NCBI GenBank assembly: GCA_009746045.1
Contig: RPFO01002338.1
Coordinates: forward strand, 1-20,293
DNA length: 20,293 bases
Direction: 5' to 3'
DNA from: Mesostigma viride
Lineage: Eukaryota > Streptophyta > Mesostigmatophyceae > Mesostigmatales > Mesostigmataceae
In this document: piece after piece, positions 7,281-15,859 of the stretch
Position numbering within the stretch: the first letter of the stretch is position 1
Layout of the letters: each line of letters begins with the position of its first letter
Translations under genes and position numbers: made by a program
Notes under the pieces: model-generated
Database searches by the model: none
Seen by the model: the letters and a program-made list of their open reading frames with translations, nothing else
Told to the model about the DNA's origin: nothing

Positions 7281-8165
7281 TTATTTTATCGAGAGAAATG
7301 TATTGAAGTTTCGACGAAACATTTTTTTCGGGTCGCGCTGGTCGAAGTCGACAGCGAAGAAGTCGTGAGGATCGTCCTTGACGGCGTGGTCCCATAGCGC
7401 GAGAAACTCGTCCGGCGCCACAGCCCCCGCGCTCTCTTCCGCGATCTGTCGCGCGGCTCGATGGTCCTTCGTTCTGAACAGCGCAAGAAACGATATATTC
7501 GCTCGCACTGCTCGTGGTACGCCACCGCTCGTGTACGCCTGTGTCAGGAAAATCATGCTCGTGAGGAAGTGTCTGTGTTTGAACGCGAAAGCCGCAACAG
7601 CGTTTTTGCTAGAGCTCTGATAGAGGGCACTGCCTTGCATGTCGTCTATCAGAATGAGCGACGAAGGAGGACCGTGCTCGAACCTTGTCGCAGGTTTATC
7701 CCAGTTCATTGCATCAAGGCGTAGGTACATGGAGAGGTCCATGAGTTCTGCGTTTTTTTTCCCATCCACGTATTCGCGTTTGAACGTTTCCCAGACCTTG
7801 AGATCGTCCTTGTACCTCTCGTATTCGTGGAGGTCAGACTTTATATGATCTATCATCCCATCGAATGCCAGGTTAGAGTAGACTTCCATCGTCATAGCTG
7901 GTTCCGGGAGCTCCTTGTATTTCGGCTCCGTGTGGGCACTCCCTGAAATGAGGTACAGCTTGTCGAATGAGTTGTTAGCAAAGTAAGCCTTCGCCATGTT
8001 GACTGCCGATGTAGTTTTCCCAGACCGTCGAGCTCCGCAGAAGTTTGCGATGAAATGAAGACTCGGCATATTCGGTGGAGCAGGACGCTGTGGGGCGTAT
8101 CGTTGCTTGATGTCTTTGTTCTCAAGTGAATGAATTCGTCGCTCTTCGATGATAGCCATTATCAT
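7281..8165 (-). CDS. A32/FtsK-HerA-type genome packaging ATPase
   Basis: A 294-residue P-loop ATPase expected to pump viral DNA into the capsid. Walker A is GARRSGKTT (G44-T52), and Walker B is SLILIDDM with D174 and D175. A downstream MIFLTQAY segment, with a polar glutamine after a hydrophobic strand, fits the sensor position of the A32-like family. The length matches PLV, virophage and NCLDV A32 proteins (about 250-300). No frameshift is seen. It begins only 12 bp after the likely true stop of the coiled-coil gene and ends 22 bp before the AT-hook gene, so the four leftward genes are closely packed. Confidence 0.9.
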   Translation of the reverse strand: MIMAIIEERRIHSLENKDIKQRYAPQRPAPPNMPSLHFIANFCGARRSGKTTSAVNMAKAYFANNSFDKLYLISGSAHTEPKYKELPEPAMTMEVYSNLAFDGMIDHIKSDLHEYERYKDDLKVWETFKREYVDGKKNAELMDLSMYLRLDAMNWDKPATRFEHGPPSSLILIDDMQGSALYQSSSKNAVAAFAFKHRHFLTSMIFLTQAYTSGGVPRAVRANISFLALFRTKDHRAARQIAEESAGAVAPDEFLALWDHAVKDDPHDFFAVDFDQRDPKKMFRRNFNTFLSIK

Positions 8166-8177
8166 TCTGAAGACATT

Positions 8178-8704
8178 TTAATCGTCCAGACTAGCAAGGA
8201 GAGACGCGCGGATGGCGGCCATGCGCATCTCGTATGGCGTCATCGCGACAGGTGGCGGTGGTGGAGGTGGGAGCTGTCGGGTCTTGATCGGGGGTGGCGG
8301 AGAGTCCGGCTCTGTCTCCTTGGGCTTTCGACCCGTCTTGGTTTTGGCGTGTCGGCGGGGGTTGAGGCGACGGAATCTTCAGCGAGAAGGCGTTCAATCC
8401 GCGATTTGTTACGAGCTTCTTGCAGCTCGAGTTCGACTAGCCTTTGCCGCTGAATCTCCAATTCCTTTGCAAGGACCTTTCGTTTCGTTATCTCTGCCTC
8501 CTTTTCTTCGTTTCGTCTCTTCTCCCTCTCGGCTTTTGCGCGTTGCTGGTAAACCCTCATTTTGTCGCGAAGGGCTTTTTTCTGTTCATCATTCAGCGGT
8601 TGTCCCTTTCGAATTGTCTTGACCAGGTCAACCTGCTCTTCCCGCGTCTCGGCGAAGGTTTCGTCTTGGTAGCTCGTTGGGGTCTCTGAAGCCTCAGAGG
8701 CCAT
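8178..8704 (-). CDS. Coiled-coil protein with proline-rich C-terminus, frame-shifted
   Basis: The open frame as written runs 8704 to 8240 (154 residues). Residues about 45-108 are dense in E, K, R, Q and L with heptad spacing, indicating a long coiled coil. After the G5 run at 8357-8361 the frame turns arginine-rich and implausible, while another frame gives PKTKTGRKPK, a proline run, and MTPYEMRMAAIRASLL ending in an acidic LDD with a stop at 8178-8180. Restoring one base in the run joins the two and gives about 175 residues. Function is unknown. It may be a scaffold or DNA-associated protein. It starts 24 bp from the divergent large structural gene. Confidence 0.65.
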
Positions 8705-8728
8705 GTTTATATTCTAGGTAGATAATAA
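8705..8728. promoter_or_regulatory. Divergent 24-bp intergenic gap
   Basis: Only 24 bp, GTTTATATTCTAGG followed by TAGATAATAA, separate the start codons of the leftward coiled-coil gene and the rightward large structural gene. It is wholly AT-rich and TATA-like on both strands, so promoters of both arms must be here or overlap coding sequence. Confidence 0.45.
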
Positions 8729-9091
8729 ATGGTCGTTCTAACAACATTGAGCAGACCGACCAATCTCGCCACCGGGTTAACGCTCGACCCTGAAATGGAG
8801 GAGCGTGTTTCTAACATCGAAACAGACATAGATGGGCTTCAAGCTAGCGTGACGTTACTTCTTGGCATTTCACATCCATTCGATGAGTCACTCGTTGTCG
8901 ACGGATTCAAAATTTTCTACCCGAGCCAGCCGACAAATGTGCGACTCGGAGACAATTACGACGACGAGACCGCAAGCGACCCATCGGAACGGCCGGGCCC
9001 ACTTCAAATGTTCCGCCGTCCAAGCCAAGTGTGTGACACTTTTGGTCGTTTTTCGCAAAAAAAAAATAAAATTTCGCACGAGTTCGCGTGA
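8729..9091 (+). CDS. N-terminal fragment of the large structural protein, interrupted by a MITE
   Basis: The original coding sequence runs from the ATG at 8729 to about 8990. The rest of this 120-residue frame is read into the MITE and stops there. Residues about 20-46 (PEMEERVSNIETDIDGL) look like a short coiled coil, as in the trimerising stalk of fibres. The gene continues at 9484 after the MITE and one 4-bp target copy are removed, in the same frame, giving an ancestral product of 1,103 residues. Confidence 0.75.
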   Translation: MVVLTTLSRPTNLATGLTLDPEMEERVSNIETDIDGLQASVTLLLGISHPFDESLVVDGFKIFYPSQPTNVRLGDNYDDETASDPSERPGPLQMFRRPSQVCDTFGRFSQKKNKISHEFA

Positions 9092-9483
9092 TTTTCGCGT
9101 GATTTTCGCAAAATTTTCACACATTTTCGCACGATTTCGCACGATTTCGCACAATTTTGCATGATTTCGCACAATTTCGCATGGATTTCAACCAAGGGTC
9201 GTTTTGGGGAGTGACGTTTGACAAAATTTCGCATGAATTCACACACGTTGTGCACATCAAAATTTTTTACCGTCGACATTTTTCACATGAAATTTCGCAC
9301 AATTTCAGCAAATTTCGCACAAATTCGCACGATTTCAGCAAATTTCACACGATTTCAGCAAATTTCGCACAATTTCGCACGATTTCGCACGACGAATCAC
9401 TCTGCAGAGTGACGATCGTCGAAAAAGTCAAAAAAACGACCAAAAGTGTCACACTTTTCGGAACATTTGAAGTGGGCCCGGCC
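8991..9483. mobile_element. MITE-like element, copy 2, 493 bp, in the large structural gene
   Basis: Same length, orientation on the plus strand and termini as copy 1 (3298-3790), with one mismatch. The 4-bp target duplication is GAAC, at 8987-8990 and 9484-9487, and differs from the ACTT of copy 1, so the two are independent insertions and not a duplicated segment. It has no coding capacity for a transposase. Its right half happens to be open in the forward frame that continues into the interrupted gene. Confidence 0.93.
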
Positions 9484-12400
9484 GAACTTGCTTACAGTCT
9501 CGTCGTGAATGGGTATTCCTATTTTAAATCAGGGACTACTTTAGTCGACGATCTCACTCTAAATGAACCTTACCTTACGGCGAAAGTGGGAGCGACCCAG
9601 TACCACGTCTTCGACTTTAGCCCTGATACGTTGCTAGACCCTGGTGGCAGAGTCCTGACCCGCGCGCAATTGGACTACCTTTTTGACCAACACGGGGTAG
9701 GCAAAACGTCGATAGCTAACTTGAACGGGGATTTCGTCCTCCATCTCGAAGACGGGACGACCGTGTCGCACCAAAACGCGTTCAACGTCATCAATGACCA
9801 GGATGTGCGAGTCCAGCTGCCCTACAACGTTACGAATGGCGACGCGAGTGGAATCTGTAAGTTTACCTATCGCGACTACCACACGACCCAGGCGCGCACG
9901 GGGGAGAGCGTTGTGGACGGAGAGGTAGGATATCCATACTTTTCCGACTCTTTCTATGGTCTCGGCGGATCTCGATTTAACGGCCTCCCTCTCCGCGTGG
10001 AGTTGTTGTCTTTCGCCACGATTCGCGACGACAACCGCCGCCTTCCACTAACTGGGAGATCCTTCACCATCACGCGTACATACTCGCCACTGACGGACTG
10101 GCGAATGGGTCCGATTGACCCTGTGAACGCACTCTACTGGAGCACCAATCCAACCACCGCTAATTGGGAGGTCGTAGAGGGAACGACCCTCAAACAGGGC
10201 ATAAAGATGACGACCCCCTTCGCATACCAACGCAAACTCCCCATCAGGTGGTACATGAATTCCACCCAGCTCACGCCGACCACTCCGACCATCGGCGGAG
10301 TCTCCCTCTCGCAAAACGGGGGACTGCGCGGGGAAGACGCCGTAATCACCGCGCCAGTCGCGGCAGATAGTAACAAGTATATGAACTACGAGATAGACGT
10401 CTACAACGACTCGACCCTCACCTCCTACACCACCCACAAAGGAGGGGTGATGGTATGCGTTTCAAAAATGAGCCAACTGCACTCCGGCATCCGGACACCA
10501 AGTTCCTACATTTCATATCTAAATCCTGTAAAAATCGCGATCAACGGCGTCTACGCGGACCATGATGTGGGGTGGGGAAAGTCGTTGCCTCCTCTCACCG
10601 GTTTTCATCTGTTGGCGAACGGAGTATCTCAAGGGGCCTTGGATGGGACGTTGAAGACAACGACGTTTCAAAATCCATCCGAAGGCGATGATGTAGAACT
10701 CAGATACAGGATCGTAACCGTAAAGGACTCGCCAAACCTGTCAGGAGAGACCGTGGAGATAGACGGCCCCGCTACGACGCTCCATTCTCTAGAATCATTC
10801 TCGCGCCACTCCGTGACCACGCTGCAAGCAGAAGCTTCGAAATACTACTTTGAAGGGTCTCCCGAAAAATTCTTTTTTGTAAAAACAGCCACTCCGGCAC
10901 CAAGCAAATGTGTTGTTTTTTCAGAGCAGCTCATCGACGGCCCATTTCTATTGTGTTTTCGGCTATATTTGGGCAGCAACGATGCTTTCGTCTCGTTTGC
11001 AGAAAATACTATGTCTTTGACGAATAAATATCACCCGGCCACGACAGATGCCCATCAGAATTGGAGAAATGCGGCTACGACGCATTGGGGTATGCTGGGT
11101 ATCAATCTGCACCATAGTGACTATGCACTCGACCTGTTTGACAATCTGAAGTCGAAGGTTCGATACACGTTAAACTCATCATGGAGACAACAAAACAGCT
11201 ACTGGGTGGCATTTCGAAGAAAATCGGATGGGAAGGTGGAGCGTTATATATCCAAAACAACTCCTCAAGAACTTAGTGACATGACTAAAATCTCAAACTC
11301 GTCCGGTATATTTACAACCACTCCTACAGACATTCTTGACCCGTACATTCCGATGCCCCTCCGACCAGTCTTCCACTTGAGCGGAGAGTACCACGGCGCG
11401 TATGTCTGGCCAATCAAAGATGACCTACAAGACATAGAGTTCGACTCTCTAAAAACCAACAACCCATCCGGATCGTACACAGCCGTCGGAGACGTGTTGG
11501 AGCTGCGTCACAGGTCCACCTCGTCGAGGAATTGTAGCATTTTTGGCAAATATAGCGTCACAAAACCCGTACCGGGTGTGGCGGATACTTGGTTTAAGGA
11601 GCTAACACTCACGAATGAGAGTGTCATCCGCACGGTTGTTAAGTGTCCCGATGTTCAATACGGCGTGCAAATGAACCAATATACTGCCAAAATATATGGG
11701 ATTCTACCAGCTCGTCAGTCGGTAAGGAAGTTTTATGTAAGACTTGGATTTTCAAACACCAAGTTGAGCAATGATCCGTTGCTTATCAGCGTAGTCGTTG
11801 GAGAAGCGTGGACTGGCGGTTTTTCTACAACGACAATATCAAAATCCTCGTCGTACGTTGACATAACCTGTGATCATATTTCACTGGTTGATCCTCCAGT
11901 TACTGGTATGATCCATTTGGCGACCGTGACGTTCCAGGTATTAGATCCAACAGTATCTGGCCCGACCCCGCTTTTATTTGCTTCTAGCCTAAGCTACTAT
12001 TATGGTTCAAGCCTGTCGTCAATTGGCGGCAATCACGGGATGGACGTGGCCCTGTATGAAGATGTCCGAGAAACTAGGCGTATATCGCACACGATATTGG
12101 AAGCAGATTCTTTGGTCGGTCTGAGGCAGCCCATATACGACTACCCGCTTCCGCAATTTTGGCACGGCGCCCCTGTGGCCGTGATGTCTTTCCACGACCC
12201 GGCCACACAATCGGAACTAACTCTTCCGACCGCGTTGACCAATATCCTTGTCAGGTTAACATTTGATAACAACCCACCAACGATTCTCGACATATCAAAC
12301 CCATATCGCTTAACGGCTAGCGGCCTGTCCGTCTGGCCGGTAAACGTTATAATTGGCAGCAACTGGAATGTTGTTTCAGGATACGAGGAGGATGACGGGG

Positions 12401-12537
12401 TGTTTGAAATCGCATTGCGGATTCCTCGCATCACCACTGACACGTCAACAAACATAGCACTCTCTACGGCGTTTTGCAAGTCGCGCGCTGGAAAAATGGC
12501 CGTGTCGACTAACAAGACCCTCACTTGGACGTTATAA
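9157..12537 (+). CDS. Large structural-type protein, main fragment
   Basis: The open frame has 1,126 residues, but about the first 109 are MITE sequence. The gene proper runs 9484-12537. The protein is rich in S, T, N, G and aromatic residues with many alternating hydrophobic strands and few lysines. It has no clear signal peptide or membrane helix, as expected for a beta-rich virion spike, fibre or tail-like protein. I recognise no named domain. There are no frameshifts over 3 kb, in contrast to genes further right. It opens the rightward virion block, just before the capsid genes, and ends with TAAAAAT. A role in host attachment is an inference from composition and location only. Confidence 0.7.
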   Translation: MHDFAQFRMDFNQGSFWGVTFDKISHEFTHVVHIKIFYRRHFSHEISHNFSKFRTNSHDFSKFHTISANFAQFRTISHDESLCRVTIVEKVKKTTKSVTLFGTFEVGPAELAYSLVVNGYSYFKSGTTLVDDLTLNEPYLTAKVGATQYHVFDFSPDTLLDPGGRVLTRAQLDYLFDQHGVGKTSIANLNGDFVLHLEDGTTVSHQNAFNVINDQDVRVQLPYNVTNGDASGICKFTYRDYHTTQARTGESVVDGEVGYPYFSDSFYGLGGSRFNGLPLRVELLSFATIRDDNRRLPLTGRSFTITRTYSPLTDWRMGPIDPVNALYWSTNPTTANWEVVEGTTLKQGIKMTTPFAYQRKLPIRWYMNSTQLTPTTPTIGGVSLSQNGGLRGEDAVITAPVAADSNKYMNYEIDVYNDSTLTSYTTHKGGVMVCVSKMSQLHSGIRTPSSYISYLNPVKIAINGVYADHDVGWGKSLPPLTGFHLLANGVSQGALDGTLKTTTFQNPSEGDDVELRYRIVTVKDSPNLSGETVEIDGPATTLHSLESFSRHSVTTLQAEASKYYFEGSPEKFFFVKTATPAPSKCVVFSEQLIDGPFLLCFRLYLGSNDAFVSFAENTMSLTNKYHPATTDAHQNWRNAATTHWGMLGINLHHSDYALDLFDNLKSKVRYTLNSSWRQQNSYWVAFRRKSDGKVERYISKTTPQELSDMTKISNSSGIFTTTPTDILDPYIPMPLRPVFHLSGEYHGAYVWPIKDDLQDIEFDSLKTNNPSGSYTAVGDVLELRHRSTSSRNCSIFGKYSVTKPVPGVADTWFKELTLTNESVIRTVVKCPDVQYGVQMNQYTAKIYGILPARQSVRKFYVRLGFSNTKLSNDPLLISVVVGEAWTGGFSTTTISKSSSYVDITCDHISLVDPPVTGMIHLATVTFQVLDPTVSGPTPLLFASSLSYYYGSSLSSIGGNHGMDVALYEDVRETRRISHTILEADSLVGLRQPIYDYPLPQFWHGAPVAVMSFHDPATQSELTLPTALTNILVRLTFDNNPPTILDISNPYRLTASGLSVWPVNVIIGSNWNVVSGYEEDDGVFEIALRIPRITTDTSTNIALSTAFCKSRAGKMAVSTNKTLTWTL

Positions 12538-12541
12538 AAAT
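12535..12541 (+). promoter_or_regulatory. A-rich TAAAAAT motif at a gene junction
   Basis: The stop codon TAA of the large structural gene runs into TAAAAATCTATGATTATATG just before the zinc-finger gene at 12560. Similar stop-overlapping motifs occur at 14509, 15829 and 16021. Candidate late promoter or transcript-end signal. Confidence 0.35.
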
Positions 12542-12559
12542 CTATGATTATATGCAGAA

Positions 12560-13063
12560 ATGGCAAGGCGTCAGAAATCAGCACGGCGCCGTCCTTCAAG
12601 TAAAAGGGGAAAACCGAAGCGTAAGGTCGCACCCCAGTCGCAGGTGACCGCTTCATCGACCAACACCATTGTCATCCACAGCGCGCCGGTCCGAAGAGCG
12701 GTGAACAAAGGGAAGGTCGCAGAGGCGCGAGGGTTCAAGGATGCCCTTCTCATGGCGTCAGTGATGGCGAACTCTAGACCGGTCGCGTACCCCCCATTGT
12801 CCGCGTATGCCCAACCGGCCCCTGTCGCGCCGGCTCCCGAACCGGTTGTCGTCGATGAAGCAGTGGCGGCACCCCCGGAGCCTGCGGGTGTACCTGTCGG
12901 GAAACGAGTCCAGGTGGGAGGCGCGAGGTGGAAATGCCCACAACCCGGGTGTAAGAGCACGTTCGCAAACGAAAAAAACCTCCTGCTGCATCTCAGGAGG
13001 GTCCACAACACGGTCGTGGGAATTCCAAAAGAAGGCGCTGAAAAAAATCTCACAGAAGAGTAA
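12560..13063 (+). CDS. Basic protein with C-terminal C2H2 zinc finger
   Basis: 167 residues. The first 25 are strongly basic (RRQKSARRRPSSKR), suitable for nuclear localisation or DNA binding. A helix-rich middle is followed by an alanine/proline-rich linker (about 77-112). A single C2H2 finger with C126, C131, H144 and H149 (C-x4-C-x12-H-x4-H) then closes the protein. It lies in the virion block between the large structural protein and the penton-like gene, so it may be a DNA-binding core protein or a late regulator. The sequence does not decide which. It is followed 2 bp after its stop by the next small gene. Confidence 0.75.
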   Translation: MARRQKSARRRPSSKRGKPKRKVAPQSQVTASSTNTIVIHSAPVRRAVNKGKVAEARGFKDALLMASVMANSRPVAYPPLSAYAQPAPVAPAPEPVVVDEAVAAPPEPAGVPVGKRVQVGGARWKCPQPGCKSTFANEKNLLLHLRRVHNTVVGIPKEGAEKNLTEE

Positions 13064-13065
13064 AC

Positions 13066-13212
13066 ATGAGCAGCCCGCTGTTCACTGACGCCGAGATGCT
13101 CGAGATCTCTCAATGGATGACCCTCCATCCAAATGTCCCACGAGAGTTCATTGAGGCAGCCATGCTCTACTGTAAGAAGAAGCCACTCACAGGGAAGACA
13201 AGCGCGCCATGA
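13066..13212 (+). CDS. Small 48-residue protein of unknown function
   Basis: Starts 2 bp after the zinc-finger gene stop and ends with an ATGA overlap with the penton-like gene at 13209, which is a compact arrangement that supports translation. The product begins MSSPLFTDAEMLEISQWMT, is helical with an acidic N-terminal half, and has a CKKKPL basic segment near the C-terminus. No family was recognised. Because nearby genes carry frameshifts, it could instead be a displaced N-terminal piece of the next gene. Confidence 0.5.
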   Translation: MSSPLFTDAEMLEISQWMTLHPNVPREFIEAAMLYCKKKPLTGKTSAP

Positions 13213-14165
13213 AAAGGGCATCGGCGAAAATTGAGGAAGGCGTCGTCAAGGTTTTTGGGACAAACGAAATTACTTCTGAGCTATTGTCAGAAGAAGTGGC
13301 CGATGAAGGAGTTCATCCAGGAAACGCTGACACTCACTCTTCGCACGGAGAACCGAACTCGCGGGACGCTAGTGGATCCGGTATGGGACATCCCGGCGGG
13401 CTCCTTGACGATTATCACGACGTCGGGCTTACCCTCATGACCATCCCGTTTGAACAGACTCACATCAGCGAAGGAAACCGATACTTCACTGTCCGTTTGT
13501 CTGGCAGCGAGTCCCCTACGAAGGTGACCTTGCCGCTCGGCTCGTACACGACTATCGAAAACCGAAAAAACATAGAGGAAGCTTTGAAGGCGGTAGATCC
13601 TGGGTTCTCGGTCACGTACAACAGGGCGACTAGTCTTTTTACCGTGACAAATGCCACCGAGTTCTCTGTCGCGGTGGATGAGCCCACGGGCCGGGTGTTG
13701 GGGCTCATGGAAGGATCATATCCTTTCACAGGTGTCCTCGCTAGCAACCGGCCAGCAACGAATGGGAGACTGAGAATGGTGTATGTATACAGCGACATCG
13801 TTCGAGGAAACGTGATATCATCGTCGACAGGCACGGGATATGGAGGCCTTTTGGCCGTCTGTCCCAACATGTCGCAGTTCTTAGAACCCATTGTTTGGCA
13901 GGCAGCGACCCCTTTGTGGCAGCATCTCAAGGACTCTCCCAGCAACATCACGATCCGACTGCTCGACGAGGACGACGCTCCTATAACTGTCTACTCGGAT
14001 TGGGCTCTTCAGCTCTCCTTCCGCATAAGCCCTCAGAAGGCGATGGGAATAGAGGCGAGGAAGATCGGGAGCGTTTTGAAGTATATGGCCCTTGACAGGA
14101 CCGTCCAGCCACAAACCAGATTTATTTCTCAGCCATCTAGTACTATCGAGGACGATGAAAGTTAA
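13209..14165 (+). CDS. Penton-like minor capsid protein
   Basis: 318 residues as read. The C-terminal two thirds fit the single jelly-roll minor capsid (penton) protein of PLVs and polintons. The visible landmarks are a strand pattern YFTVRLSG..KVTLPLGSYTT, the central MVYVYSDIVRGNVI segment, and SNITIRLLDEDDAPITV before a final LQLSFRI strand. It would occupy the capsid vertices. It lies just before the amphipathic protein and the MCP, the usual neighbourhood. The first 75 residues are doubtful. From about 13280 to 13435 another forward frame (giving FIQETLTLTLRTENRTRG and ending at 13440) has better composition, and an extra G in the GGG near 13427 would lead it into this frame. The gene ends by overlapping the next by 11 bp. 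Confidence 0.7.
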   Translation: MKRASAKIEEGVVKVFGTNEITSELLSEEVADEGVHPGNADTHSSHGEPNSRDASGSGMGHPGGLLDDYHDVGLTLMTIPFEQTHISEGNRYFTVRLSGSESPTKVTLPLGSYTTIENRKNIEEALKAVDPGFSVTYNRATSLFTVTNATEFSVAVDEPTGRVLGLMEGSYPFTGVLASNRPATNGRLRMVYVYSDIVRGNVISSSTGTGYGGLLAVCPNMSQFLEPIVWQAATPLWQHLKDSPSNITIRLLDEDDAPITVYSDWALQLSFRISPQKAMGIEARKIGSVLKYMALDRTVQPQTRFISQPSSTIEDDES

Positions 14166-14511
14166 TTTTGGAGCAATCGGAAACGTGGCTAGACGCGTGG
14201 GAGAGTTTGCCGGCAACGCTATCAAGAGGGTCGGCGACGGGGCGGCCATCGTGTCAGCTGTCAAGAAAGCCGGGCACGTCGCTGGCGAAGTCATCTCAAA
14301 AATTGGCGACGGGGCGCGGGCTGCCAAACAGGCGGCGGGCATTGTCGATTCCGCGCTCGGACACATCCCATCCAACATGATCGCGAAGAGTACGCTGCTC
14401 GGGAAAGCGTACTCGGTCGCAAACACTGGTCTGAGCGCCTTGTCCAACCTCGAAAGACGGGTTGATGGAGCGAAGGTAAAAAATCCCATACTCGGCCAGC
14501 TTCTTCAGTAA
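14155..14511 (+). CDS. Small amphipathic glycine/alanine-rich protein
   Basis: Using the ATG at 14155 (MKVNFGAIGNVARRVGEF) gives 118 residues. An open frame reaches back to 14092, but those 21 residues are a shadow of the penton-like gene. The start overlaps that gene's end by 11 bp. The sequence is a run of short basic amphipathic helices separated by glycines, such as AGNAIKRVGDGAAIVSAVKK and AGEVISKIGDGARAAK, which appear as two related repeats of roughly 35 residues. Small proteins of this type between penton and MCP in PLVs and adintoviruses have been likened to adenovirus pVI-type internal, membrane-active capsid proteins. That comparison is inference. Confidence 0.65.
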   Translation: MKVNFGAIGNVARRVGEFAGNAIKRVGDGAAIVSAVKKAGHVAGEVISKIGDGARAAKQAAGIVDSALGHIPSNMIAKSTLLGKAYSVANTGLSALSNLERRVDGAKVKNPILGQLLQ

Positions 14512-14518
14512 AAATATC
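14509..14518 (+). promoter_or_regulatory. A-rich TAAAAATATC motif before the MCP
   Basis: The stop TAA of the amphipathic protein is the start of TAAAAATATC, 8 bp before the MCP ATG at 14527. Member of the recurrent stop-overlapping motif set. Confidence 0.35.
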
Positions 14519-14526
14519 TCATTCGA

Positions 14527-15831
14527 ATGTATACACAATCTATGGCTTCGGACAATTCCTGGTACTCGCGCGCTATCCCCAAGTCCATGCAATACCTCGT
14601 GAAGGCGCTGGGTCAGCACACGACTCAACGAGTCCATCTCAGCACCCTCTCAGCAAGCGACGGCATCAAACAAGGGTCTGTGGTCGCGGTCCGCCTCCCC
14701 ACGTCCGGGTTCGTGGACTTGCACTCCTTCGCAATGTTTTTCACGGGGACCCCCACGACCACGGCGGGGTTCGCAAAGTTCCCCGCGTACACGTCCTCCA
14801 TCATCAGGCGCCTCGAGGTACTGGCAGGAGGTCAGACCGTCGACAGCATCAACGACTACTCCCAGCTGTTCCATACGCTGCTCTCGGTGCACGGCGGTGT
14901 CGAGTACAATCTCGCGCAGGCTCCCGCTGGTTGGTCGAAGAATAACAACATCGTCATTGCTGACGGCTGGCACTCTCACAAACAACGTGAAGGCAAACAC
15001 CGCAGTGGACGGCGTCATTGACCACTTTTTGGGATTCCTGAGTGGCGAGCCTCGGATCGTGGATCTGAGTCTCTTCCCCCCCATCGAGATCCGAATCACA
15101 CTCATGGACGGAGGGGTGATGCTTCCTAGCGTGGCGCAAGCAGCTGCAGCTGGTGGCATCGTGGCCGTTGAGCAGCGACAGGTGTTGGTTTCGAACTGAG
15201 CAACATCCACTTTAGCATCGACACGTACAGGTTCCAAGAAGATATCGTGGGCCAGATTTTCTCGTCCAGGCTTGCCGAGGGTGGAACTCTCTCCTTCAAG
15301 TGGCGGACGTGGCAGTCCACCAAACAGTCGCTCGGGACTCGCACTCCCTATGCCATCAAGGCGTCGCTGTCTTCCGCGTCCGCCAGCAAACTCCTGGCGA
15401 TTCAGGTTGCTGCCGGCGCGGACGTGACCAACGCATCTGGCAATACGATGTTCAATCACATCGCGGATGGTATGACTTCCTACCAATACGACATCAACGG
15501 ATCCAACCTGGCGCCTGGATACCGTACGAACGCAACGGAGGCGTGGATCAATCTGTTGTCCGCGTTCGGTGACCAAGGGAATGTTTTGTCCTGTGTCCGT
15601 GAGGGCATGACTCCTACCACGTGGCTAAACAACAACTTCACGATGGCGTGTCACCTTAATATGCCGTGTGCCGGTCCAGAGTACATGAGCGGCCTTGACC
15701 TTCGTGGCACGGCATCGGTGGTCACGCTGCGAGTCGAGAAGGGAGCAACGGACTGCATTTCCTACATCTTCACGGAATGCGAATCAAAGATGGACATCGC
15801 TGCAGGCAGGCAGGCAGCCGTGTACCTCTAA
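14527..15831 (+). CDS. Major capsid protein, frame-shifted in this copy
   Basis: Main shell protein of the virion, of the double-jelly-roll PLV type. The coding sequence is in three forward pieces: 14527 to about 14965, about 14971 to about 15172 in another frame (within an open frame 14897-15199), then about 15173 to 15831 back in the first frame. Characteristic pieces are RRLEVLAGGQTVDSINDYSQ in the first, FPPIEIRITLMDG in the second, and DINGSNLAPGY plus ESKMDIAAGRQ near the end of the third. Restoring one G in each of two GG pairs at 14965-14970 and one near 15172 gives a single frame of about 435 residues, short of many PLV MCPs but in range. All three breaks are single-base losses. As written the gene could not give a full protein. 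Confidence 0.82.
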
Positions 15832-15838
15832 AAAATAT
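15829..15838 (+). promoter_or_regulatory. A-rich TAAAAAATAT motif after the MCP
   Basis: The MCP stop TAA begins TAAAAAATATATACG, about 30 bp before the ATG of the 56-residue gene at 15860. Member of the recurrent motif set. Confidence 0.35.
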
Positions 15839-15859
15839 ATACGTGTGTAATGACAAACG

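Noticed and set aside
14962-14972. The GGCTGGC in the MCP break could be the 4-bp footprint of an excised MITE.
   Set aside because: It is not an exact tandem 4-bp duplication, and two missing G bases explain the shift and agree with the other breaks.
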